Below the pieces are notes generated by a model, which saw only the letters and a program-made list of their open reading frames with translations, searched no databases and was not told the DNA's origin. 51,851 bases of DNA, from the NCBI GenBank assembly GCA_031553685.1, contig JAVBLE010000021.1, positions 1 through 51,851 of the forward strand, read 5' to 3'. The stretch's first letter is position 1, and every line of letters begins with the position of its first letter. Of this stretch, positions 8,406-14,385 are shown one piece after another. Made by a program: the position numbers and the translations under genes. Origin of the DNA: JAFGVL01 sp031553685. Lineage in GTDB: Bacteria > Bacteroidota > Bacteroidia > Bacteroidales > Paludibacteraceae.

Positions 8406-9501
8406 GAGCTATCTGTTCTTTACTGTTAACTGAAATAAAATGTATTTTCTTTGGTGTACATACAAATAATATTTCTTGGCTACCCGCAACACTACCTTTC
8501 CCACCACGACCATTTTTATATGTTTTTGCTTCAATTTTCACATTTCTGTGTTTTGAAATTAATTTTTTAAATTCTTCAATTCCGGGATAACTTCTATTAT
8601 TATAGCTAATCAGCCAATACGGTATTTCTGATGAGAGTTCGAATAATCTTTCAAAAGAATCAATTACATCCCGTTTTTTGTCAAAACCACTATATCGTTG
8701 TGGTTCGTACCGTTTAATTCCGTTTACAAATTCTTTATCTGTCCAATATTCTGTATAAGTTTCGAGCAGATGATAAAAGCCTTGATAGTCTGCGTGGCTA
8801 TCGCAATAAGGTGGGTCAAAATAAACCAGGTCAATATTTGATAATAGCGGTAGTAATTCTAAAACATTCAGATTATAACTTTTGTTACCTTGTTCGTTAT
8901 CAAATATGGCATTGTTGTAACTTGGCAAAAGCTCTTCAAATAATTCTTTAATTGGTCTGATTAAACTTCTGTTACGCTTTATTCGTTCAGGGTCATTTGC
9001 ATAAACCAATGCTTGTGTATGTCCGAAATGTCCCATAGTAATTTTTCGTGTCATACTGCGGTTGATGACAGCAAATGCAAGAGCTCGTTTATATTCATTT
9101 TCCAATAATGGGATATTGGCTCTGAAATTATCTAGAAATGATGCTTCTTCTTTCTCAAAAAATACATTGGTAAATGTGTTTTCCATTAATTCAAATGTAC
9201 TTTTATTAGATGCAGGTTGAAATAAAATGGTTAAATCTTCTTTTGTCAGTTTTTGTGATTTGTTTTCAATCAAGGCTTTTCCGATTTGATTGTTGAAATT
9301 TAGAAAATCATTTGCAATAGCCTTAAATCCTAACTGTTTAAAAAGAAAGCTAACTGATTGAGAGCCTGCAAAAGCGTCAAGTGCTGTAGTGATATTTTTA
9401 GGAATAAATTGATTTATCCACGATAAATGGGTGTGTTTAGCTCCCAAATATTGCGGCTCTGGAAATTGGTAATTAAAATATTTGTACTCGTCAAACAGCA
9501 T
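8392..9501 (-). CDS. DNA adenine methyltransferase, D12 class (type II R-M)
   Basis: A 369-residue N6-adenine methyltransferase. Motif X-like PQYLGAKHTHLSWI lies at residues 16-29, motif I (AdoMet pocket) DAFAGSQSV at 42-50 and motif IV DPPY at 229-232. This motif order is that of the Dam/M.DpnII-like alpha group. The region between motifs I and IV is the likely target-recognition domain. It protects host DNA from the downstream nuclease with which it overlaps by 14 bp. The start at 9501 leaves an AT-rich stretch of about 128 bp to aroA. The recognition sequence cannot be read from the protein. Confidence 0.9.
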   Translation of the reverse strand: MLFDEYKYFNYQFPEPQYLGAKHTHLSWINQFIPKNITTALDAFAGSQSVSFLFKQLGFKAIANDFLNFNNQIGKALIENKSQKLTKEDLTILFQPASNKSTFELMENTFTNVFFEKEEASFLDNFRANIPLLENEYKRALAFAVINRSMTRKITMGHFGHTQALVYANDPERIKRNRSLIRPIKELFEELLPSYNNAIFDNEQGNKSYNLNVLELLPLLSNIDLVYFDPPYCDSHADYQGFYHLLETYTEYWTDKEFVNGIKRYEPQRYSGFDKKRDVIDSFERLFELSSEIPYWLISYNNRSYPGIEEFKKLISKHRNVKIEAKTYKNGRGGKGSVAGSQEILFVCTPKKIHFISVNSKEQIAHERF

Positions 9502-9629
9502 TTTTAAAATTTATTTTTGTTTTTGTAAAATTAATCATTTACTCGGATTTAATTTAGCAATCGAAGTTAACATATTCTTTTCATTATCTTGCAAATTACA
9601 TTTTCTACAATTTATGTATCTATTTGAGG

Positions 9630-10844
9630 CTACTTTCCAAACCCTACCTTCTCCAAATCCTCCCAGAAATTCGGATACGACTTAGTTACCACCTCAGGAT
9701 TATTTATAGTAATTTCTTGTAAAATAGAAATAGGAGCAAATGCCATTGCCATACGGTGGTCGTCGTAAGTATCAATGGCAATATTTGTGTTTGGGGTGCA
9801 GCGTTCTCCGCTCCATGCCAATGCCCCTTCCGTAGGCTCGACAAGAACAAAACCTACTTTTCGCATTTCGGTAATAAGGGCGGCTATGCGGTCGGTTTCC
9901 TTTATTTTAAGGCTTTGCAATCCGGTGAAATAAAACTCAATACCCAACATGCAACAGGTAACTACGAATGTTTGCGCCATGTCGGGCTGCTCTACAAAGT
10001 TGTAAGTGAACTTTTTGAGCGAAGTTTTTTTGCACGATAATTCAACACCCTCTTTTTTGAAACTTGTACTTACACCAAGTTTATCAAACAATTCCGCAAT
10101 CTTGGCATCACCTTGAAAACTGTTTTTGCGCAATCCTTGTAAAAAAATATTCCCATCGCCTTTGATAGCCAACATCTCGTACCAATACGAAGCTGCCGAC
10201 CAATCGCTTTCCACAGTATAACTTACCGGCTTATAACTTTGCGGAGGAATAGTAATTGTATCATTCTTCCAATAAGCCTTTACGCCAAATTCTTCCATCA
10301 TTTGCAAAGTCATATGGATATATGGTTTGGAAATAACCTCGCCATCAAGCTTTATCTTTAGCCCTTCCAACATAGTCGGCGCAATCATCAACAAGGCTGA
10401 TATATATTGACTGCTGATACCGCCATTAAGTTCGATCTCGCCACCTTTTAGCGCACTTCCCAATATTTTGAGTGGTGGAAAACCCTCTTTTTCTATATAT
10501 GAAATATTAGCTCCCAACGAATTTAAAGCATCAACCAATAGTTTGATGGGTCGTTGTTTCATACGATCGCTACCGGTAATCGTCCATTCGCCTACTATTT
10601 TAGATAAAAAAGCAGTAAGGAAACGCATAGATGTTCCGGCAGCACCTACATCAAACGAATTGCCGTTCGAGTTTAAGGCTTCTATCATAACGCGCGTGTC
10701 GTCGCAGTCCGATAAATTGTTTATGGTGGTTGTTTCGTTGTTAGCAAGTGCATTGAGTATCAAGGCTCTGTTGCTGATACTTTTAGAGGCGGGAAGGTTG
10801 ATTATGCCGGTAAGCTGAGGCGGGGCTGTGAGTTGATACTTCAT
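9630..10844 (-). CDS. aroA: 3-phosphoshikimate 1-carboxyvinyltransferase (EPSP synthase)
   Basis: EPSP synthase joins phosphoenolpyruvate to shikimate-3-phosphate in aromatic amino-acid synthesis. The 404 residues show LPASKSISNRALI (17-29; Lys21, Ser22 and Arg26 bind substrate), GAAGTSMRFLTAF (67-79) and SDRMKQRP (92-99). Further along are SSQYISALLMIAP (144-156), the catalytic Asp in EQPDMAQT (288), LKIKETDRI (312-320) and YDDHRMAMA near residue 360. The length is slightly short for the family but complete. The gene is flanked by unrelated genes (an R-M system and a toxin-antitoxin pair). A -7 box lies almost on top of the start. Confidence 0.97.
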   Translation of the reverse strand: MKYQLTAPPQLTGIINLPASKSISNRALILNALANNETTTINNLSDCDDTRVMIEALNSNGNSFDVGAAGTSMRFLTAFLSKIVGEWTITGSDRMKQRPIKLLVDALNSLGANISYIEKEGFPPLKILGSALKGGEIELNGGISSQYISALLMIAPTMLEGLKIKLDGEVISKPYIHMTLQMMEEFGVKAYWKNDTITIPPQSYKPVSYTVESDWSAASYWYEMLAIKGDGNIFLQGLRKNSFQGDAKIAELFDKLGVSTSFKKEGVELSCKKTSLKKFTYNFVEQPDMAQTFVVTCCMLGIEFYFTGLQSLKIKETDRIAALITEMRKVGFVLVEPTEGALAWSGERCTPNTNIAIDTYDDHRMAMAFAPISILQEITINNPEVVTKSYPNFWEDLEKVGFGK

Positions 10845-10848
10845 GTTG

Positions 10849-10856
10849 CAAAAATA
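10849..10856 (-). promoter_or_regulatory. -7 promoter box of aroA, nearly leaderless
   Basis: TATTTTTG on the minus strand ends five bases before the aroA ATG (10844). Transcription would begin at or beside the start codon. No clear -33 TTTG is visible at the usual spacing. Confidence 0.45.
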
Positions 10857-10861
10857 TAAAA

Positions 10862-10892
10862 TAAAAAAGCTTCCGCAACACGAAAGCCTTTA
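10862..10892 (-). terminator. terminator of the first toxin-antitoxin pair
   Basis: An imperfect stem (aaaggctttcg paired with cggaagctttt) is followed on the minus strand by TTTTTTATTTTA. It overlaps the last bases of the toxin gene. Confidence 0.55.
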
Positions 10893-11144
10893 TTTGTACA
10901 CATCTTTTCGATGCCCAATATTAATCACTTCGATAATTAAAATTTCGTCTTTAATGCAATAAATAATCCGGTAATCACCGGCTCTTACTCGCCATAGATC
11001 GTCTCTTCCGACTAATTTCTTACAACCATTTGGATGGGGATTGTTGGCTAATTGTTTTATTTTTGAAATAATGGCATTGTAATATAAATTGGGAATCTTG
11101 TCAAGATCCTTTTCAGCACTTTTTTTAAATACGATCGAATACAT
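10890..11144 (-). CDS. RelE/ParE-family toxin
   Basis: An 84-residue protein of the RelE/ParE fold: YSIVFKKSAEKDLDKIP at the N-terminus, then NPHPNGCKKLVGRDDLWRVR, then AGDYRIIYCIKDEILIIEV and IGHRKDVYK. Such proteins are ribosome-dependent mRNA nucleases (RelE) or gyrase poisons (ParE). The C-terminal Arg and Tyr (GHRKDVY) and the GDYRIIY strand fit the RelE branch. It begins 1 bp after the partner gene's stop, so the antitoxin is translated first. Confidence 0.85.
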   Translation of the reverse strand: MYSIVFKKSAEKDLDKIPNLYYNAIISKIKQLANNPHPNGCKKLVGRDDLWRVRAGDYRIIYCIKDEILIIEVINIGHRKDVYK

Positions 11145-11145
11145 G

Positions 11146-11349
11146 TTACTTTATTCCTCGTTTTTTGTTTTGGTGTTTTATCACTTCTTCTAAAGGAATC
11201 GTTTCTTCATTTTTTCGTTGTTCGGCAAGGAAAATATCATAAAAATCTTCGATAAGAGAATTCTTTCCATATTTCCGCAAATCAATTCGCATAAAAAGTG
11301 GCTTGCCTAAAGGACTTTTTTCGATGGTTATGCCGGCTACTCGTGCCAT
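11146..11349 (-). CDS. antitoxin partner of the RelE-like toxin
   Basis: A 67-residue protein starting MARVAGITIEKSPLGKPLFM and ending in a charged helix (LEEVIKHQNKKRGIK). An upstream in-frame TTG at 11376 would add nine residues but overlaps the promoter, so the ATG at 11349 is preferred. The N-terminus could form a beta-strand DNA-binding dimer; the C-terminal helix could wrap the toxin. Antitoxin role is inferred from size, gene order and the 1-bp gap to the RelE-like gene. Confidence 0.7.
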   Translation of the reverse strand: MARVAGITIEKSPLGKPLFMRIDLRKYGKNSLIEDFYDIFLAEQRKNEETIPLEEVIKHQNKKRGIK

Positions 11350-11373
11350 AATCTTTTTAAATTTATTTACAAA

Positions 11374-11405
11374 CAAAAATACAGATTATTCTATTCTAAA
11401 ACAAA
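11374..11405 (-). promoter_or_regulatory. promoter of the first toxin-antitoxin pair
   Basis: Minus strand: TTTG at 11405-11402, a 20-nt spacer, TATTTTTG at 11381-11374. The predicted start near 11367 is 18 nt before the ATG at 11349. Confidence 0.65.
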
Positions 11406-11426
11406 TATATAGAATTTATGTTCAAA

Positions 11427-11456
11427 ACAAAAAAAGATGCCTTTTGAGCATCTTTC
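11427..11456 (-). terminator. intrinsic terminator after rplS
   Basis: Minus strand: stem AAGATGC / GCATCTT (11454-11448 with 11440-11434) and a 7-nt loop, followed by a T-rich run. It lies 22 bases past the rplS stop codon. Confidence 0.8.
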
Positions 11457-11477
11457 TTTGATATGAAAATTGTTTTT

Positions 11478-11828
11478 TTAAATCGTTCTTTTTTCTTTGA
11501 TACGAGCTTTTTTGCCGGTAAGTGCACGCAAATAATATAGTTTTGCACGACGAACTTTACCTACTTTGTTCACTTCGATTTTCTCAATAAAAGGCGAGTT
11601 CATAGGGAAGATACGCTCAACACCTATGTTGTCCGACATTTTGCGAACAGTGAAGCGTTTCAATTCGCCATGACCTGAAATTTTGATAACCACGCCACGG
11701 TATTGTTGCACACGCTCTTTGTTACCTTCGACAATACGGTAAGCAACAGTAATAGTGTCGCCACTTTTGAACGATGGGTGATTTTGTTCTACTTTAAATG
11801 CTTGTTCAGCAACTTTAATTAAATCCAT
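11478..11828 (-). CDS. rplS: 50S ribosomal protein L19
   Basis: L19 sits at the 30S-50S interface of the ribosome. The 116-residue protein has the family signature: HPSFKSGDTITVAYRIVEGN (18-37), QQYRGVVIKISGHG, FTVRKMSDNIGVERIFP, and IEVNKVGKVRRAKLYYLR ahead of LTGKKARIKEK. Length is typical. It is transcribed alone, from its own promoter at 11916-11946 to the terminator at 11427-11456. Confidence 0.98.
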   Translation of the reverse strand: MDLIKVAEQAFKVEQNHPSFKSGDTITVAYRIVEGNKERVQQYRGVVIKISGHGELKRFTVRKMSDNIGVERIFPMNSPFIEKIEVNKVGKVRRAKLYYLRALTGKKARIKEKRTI

Positions 11829-11915
11829 TTTTCTTTGTATGAAATATTAAACAGCATTATGAGCAACATTCACAGACCTCACTTCATTCTGCCAGAGGTT
11901 ACCCAAAACGGACTG

Positions 11916-11946
11916 CAAATGTAGATGTTTTTTTTTATTTGACAAA
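11916..11946 (-). promoter_or_regulatory. rplS promoter and leader of about 80 nt
   Basis: Minus strand: TTTG (11946-11943), 19 nt, TACATTTG (11923-11916), an exact consensus match. Transcription from about 11909 gives a leader of about 80 nt before the ATG at 11828. The leader contains short complementary pieces (for example ACCTC and GAGGT), so it could hold an autoregulatory ribosomal-protein leader, but no known motif is recognised. From here to 12345 I see only a short decayed repeat (tgtcattgcg... near 12063) and no gene. Confidence 0.75.
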
Positions 11947-12345
11947 ATGCTTTTTTAATTTAAGTTTTATTCGATCTGTTATTCTACGAAATTTATTTAA
12001 ATATGCAATTTCTGATAGAGTTATACCCTGAAAAAATATCAGAATTATCTCTTTTACTCTTGTCGTCATTGCGACACAGAATCAAGTTCGGCAGACCCGC
12101 AATTGCAAAAATAATCATTTATGGGAAATATCGTGCCAAGCGCGATATGACGAATCCTTTTTTTAGATGAATATGTTCTTTCGCAAAAAATCTCACAAAA
12201 CAACAGGAAAACTACCTGCTACAGTTTGTGAAAATGTATAGTATAGCGAAAATTGATACTTTTGAAACACTTCCTTTTCAAGGTTACCAGATAGCTATAA
12301 CAGCTTGAAGCTATTGTTCTCATATAAAAAGCTCTTGCCCTACAG

Positions 12346-12645
12346 TAACAAGCCATTGCCCCAATGTCACACCCAATTGTCCCATTGTCACAATCAATTG
12401 TCCTCATGTAATTATCTCCCGACCTCGTGTCACAGCCGATTGTCCTAATGTAACTACCTTTCGACCCCAGTGAATGAGTGGTTGCTGAGCGTAGTCGAAG
12501 CATCGAAGACATGTAACAACCTTCCGACCTTCTGTCACACCCAATTGTCCCAATGTAATTATCTCCCGACCCCGTGTTACAGCCGATTGTCCTAATGGAA
12601 CTATCTTCCGACCCAGCAACTGAGCGGTTGCTGAGCCTAGATACA
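12346..12645. repeat. imperfect tandem repeats of about 42 bp with interleaved palindromic pieces
   Basis: Units of the form TGTCACAnCCnATTGTCC, then nAATGTAAnTATCTCCCGACC, recur four times (near 12365, 12430, 12530 and 12575). Some units are separated by pieces such as gttgctgagcgtagtcgaag (12481-12500), the same kind of palindromic sequence that is inserted in uvrA. Open frames cross the field on the minus strand and read as repetitive GRKVVTLGQSAVTR-type peptides, but no start signal or codon pattern supports a gene. Confidence 0.75.
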
Positions 12646-12725
12646 ATTATAGAAATCAAAATTTATATCTAATTTTGCTCAAAGAACTAAGAAATTTTAA
12701 ACTTAACTAATCTTGAACCTATTTT

Positions 12726-13700
12726 TTATGTAGATAAAATACCCAAAATCTCAAGCATATAGTTATCCACTTTTTTCTCATCCTTAATCGCTTTAGTAAA
12801 AGGCACATGCACAATTTCATTGTTTTCGATACCAATCATGATGCTGCGTTGCTCGTCAAGCAGCGCGTCGATAGCAGCTACTCCGCAACGGCTTGCCAAA
12901 ATCCGGTCGTAAGCCGACGGCGAACCACCGCGCTGTACATGCCCAAGAATAGTAACTGTTGGTGCATAGCCCTTTTCCTTCAATCGAGCAGCAACAGCCA
13001 TAGCACCCCCTGTTTCCTTACTTTCGGATACGAGTACAATACCGCTGTTTTTCGATTTGCGGAAACCGTGTTGGATAAGTGCCTCCAACTGGTTTTCTTC
13101 CGTAATATGCTCAGGAACAATCGCAGCTTCGGCGCCCGAAGCAATGCCGCCATACAAGGCAAGAAATCCCGAGTCGCGTCCCATCACCTCCACGATAAAC
13201 AAACGCTCGTGCGAACTGGCTGTGTCGCGGATTTTATCTACCGCATCTACAATTGTATTCAAGGCAGTATCGTAGCCAATCGTAGAGTCTGTTCCCATAA
13301 GGTCGTTATCAATAGTACCCGGAATCCCTACAATCGGAATATTAAATTCCTGACTGAACAATCGGGCTCCGGTAAAAGTACCATCACCGCCGATTACCAC
13401 TAATCCGTCAATATTGTGCGCCACAAGGTTTTCGTACCCCCTCCGCCTGCCTTCGGGGGTAAGGAAATCTTCGCTGCGGGCAGCTTTCAATATCGTGCCC
13501 CCCCGATGGATAATATTACTCACTTTTTCGGTCTGGAAAGTCTCAATTTCCCCATTTATCAGTCCTTTATAACCCCGATAAATAGCTTTCACTTCCAAAC
13601 CGTTAAAAATAGCAGTGCGCGTTACAGCGCGTATAGCCGCATTCATTCCCGGAGCATCGCCACCCGAAGTAAGCACTCCGATACATTTCATCTTATACAT
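12726..13700 (-). CDS. pfkA: ATP-dependent 6-phosphofructokinase
   Basis: PfkA phosphorylates fructose-6-phosphate to fructose-1,6-bisphosphate, the committed step of glycolysis. From the ATG at 13700 (MYKMKCIGVLTSGGDAPGMN) the protein has 324 residues, normal for the bacterial enzyme. Motifs: GGDAPGMN for ATP binding, GGDGTFTGA near 105, the catalytic PGTIDNDLMGTDSTIGYDTA near 128-147, EVMGRDSGF, and HVQRGGSPSAYDR. An in-frame ATG at 13781 is rejected because a -7 box (13729-13736) lies between it and the family's start; the ATG at 13691 is also possible. Confidence 0.96.
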   Translation of the reverse strand: MYKMKCIGVLTSGGDAPGMNAAIRAVTRTAIFNGLEVKAIYRGYKGLINGEIETFQTEKVSNIIHRGGTILKAARSEDFLTPEGRRRGYENLVAHNIDGLVVIGGDGTFTGARLFSQEFNIPIVGIPGTIDNDLMGTDSTIGYDTALNTIVDAVDKIRDTASSHERLFIVEVMGRDSGFLALYGGIASGAEAAIVPEHITEENQLEALIQHGFRKSKNSGIVLVSESKETGGAMAVAARLKEKGYAPTVTILGHVQRGGSPSAYDRILASRCGVAAIDALLDEQRSIMIGIENNEIVHVPFTKAIKDEKKVDNYMLEILGILST

Positions 13701-13728
13701 AAAAAAATTAAGTATGTTTTTCCTTATA

Positions 13729-13736
13729 CAAAGGTA
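13729..13736 (-). promoter_or_regulatory. -7 box of pfkA
   Basis: TACCTTTG on the minus strand, 28 bases before the ATG at 13700. It decides against the longer reading from 13781. Confidence 0.6.
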
Positions 13737-13834
13737 TAAAAAAAGGAGTGAAAAATATGTTGTAAAACATATTTTAAGCATTAATTTAAATTTCAGATAT
13801 AAAAAAATCTCTAATGGAGAGAGTGTTAGAGATT

Positions 13835-14146
13835 TCAGATTGAAACAGTCAAATGGTTATTCATTATTTTGTAAATAAAAATACAATTGTCGGTTTTTTC
13901 ATAAATGATATACCAGGTTGTATTTTTATTGCGTTTGTAAGGATAAACAAACGAACCGTATTTTTGATGATCGGGATAAGTTGCTCGTGTATGCGAACTT
14001 ATGGTGTCGATGGAATAACAGTGATCAACGAGCTCATTTACATAATTTCGAACTTCTTCTCGTGATAATTCTACTTTTCGCCATGCCAAAAGTCCATCAA
14101 AGATATTTTCAATATCCCAGTAGGCTTGTTCGCTAAGAAATACCAT
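13835..14146 (-). CDS. RelE/ParE-superfamily toxin
   Basis: A 103-residue protein: MVFLSEQAYWDIENIFDGLL, a helical hairpin, then YGSFVYPYKRNKNTTWYIIY, then EKTDNCIFIYKIMNNHL. The alpha-alpha-beta-beta-beta order and the final Tyr/Asn-rich strand fit the RelE/ParE superfamily. Its start overlaps the preceding small gene by 14 bp, the usual toxin-antitoxin arrangement. Toxic activity is inferred. Confidence 0.7.
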   Translation of the reverse strand: MVFLSEQAYWDIENIFDGLLAWRKVELSREEVRNYVNELVDHCYSIDTISSHTRATYPDHQKYGSFVYPYKRNKNTTWYIIYEKTDNCIFIYKIMNNHLTVSI

Positions 14147-14339
14147 ACTTATCGCATAATTTTTCTACACTAAGCAATGCCTTTTTCCTAAATTCTTCCA
14201 AAGTCATAAATCCTTCGGGAGGAGTGCAGTCGGATGGCTGAGCGGTACTTCTTATCTTTATATTCTTATTTTTAAGTATCTGGTTAAGAATCATTTTTCC
14301 GCCTTGTGTACTTTCATCTATTTCAATGGTATAAATCAT
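14133..14339 (-). CDS. antitoxin partner of the second RelE/ParE toxin
   Basis: A 68-residue protein (MIYTIEIDESTQGGKMILNQ, then a linker and FMTLEEFRKKALLSVEKLCD). The EIDESTQGGKMIL segment suggests an N-terminal dimerisation strand and helix; the C-terminal helix would bind the toxin. The gene precedes and overlaps the toxin gene. A -7 box TATTTTTG lies on the minus strand at 14359-14366, 20 bases before the ATG. Confidence 0.65.
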   Translation of the reverse strand: MIYTIEIDESTQGGKMILNQILKNKNIKIRSTAQPSDCTPPEGFMTLEEFRKKALLSVEKLCDKYGIS

Positions 14340-14385
14340 TTTTCAGGATTTTGTTATACAAAAATAAGCATTCTTTCCTTGAAAA

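Noticed and set aside
9482..9685. A plus-strand open frame of 67 codons between the methyltransferase and aroA
   Set aside because: It overlaps the ends of both genes, and its composition is that of A+T-rich intergenic sequence.
12346..12645. CRISPR array
   Set aside because: The units are diverged, contiguous and without unique spacers of constant length. No cas genes are present, and no other array-like region was found in the window.
12219..12659. A minus-strand open frame of 146 codons and an overlapping one of 80 codons
   Set aside because: Both only cross the imperfect tandem repeat field, give repetitive low-complexity peptides and lack promoter or family support. They are treated as repeat sequence.
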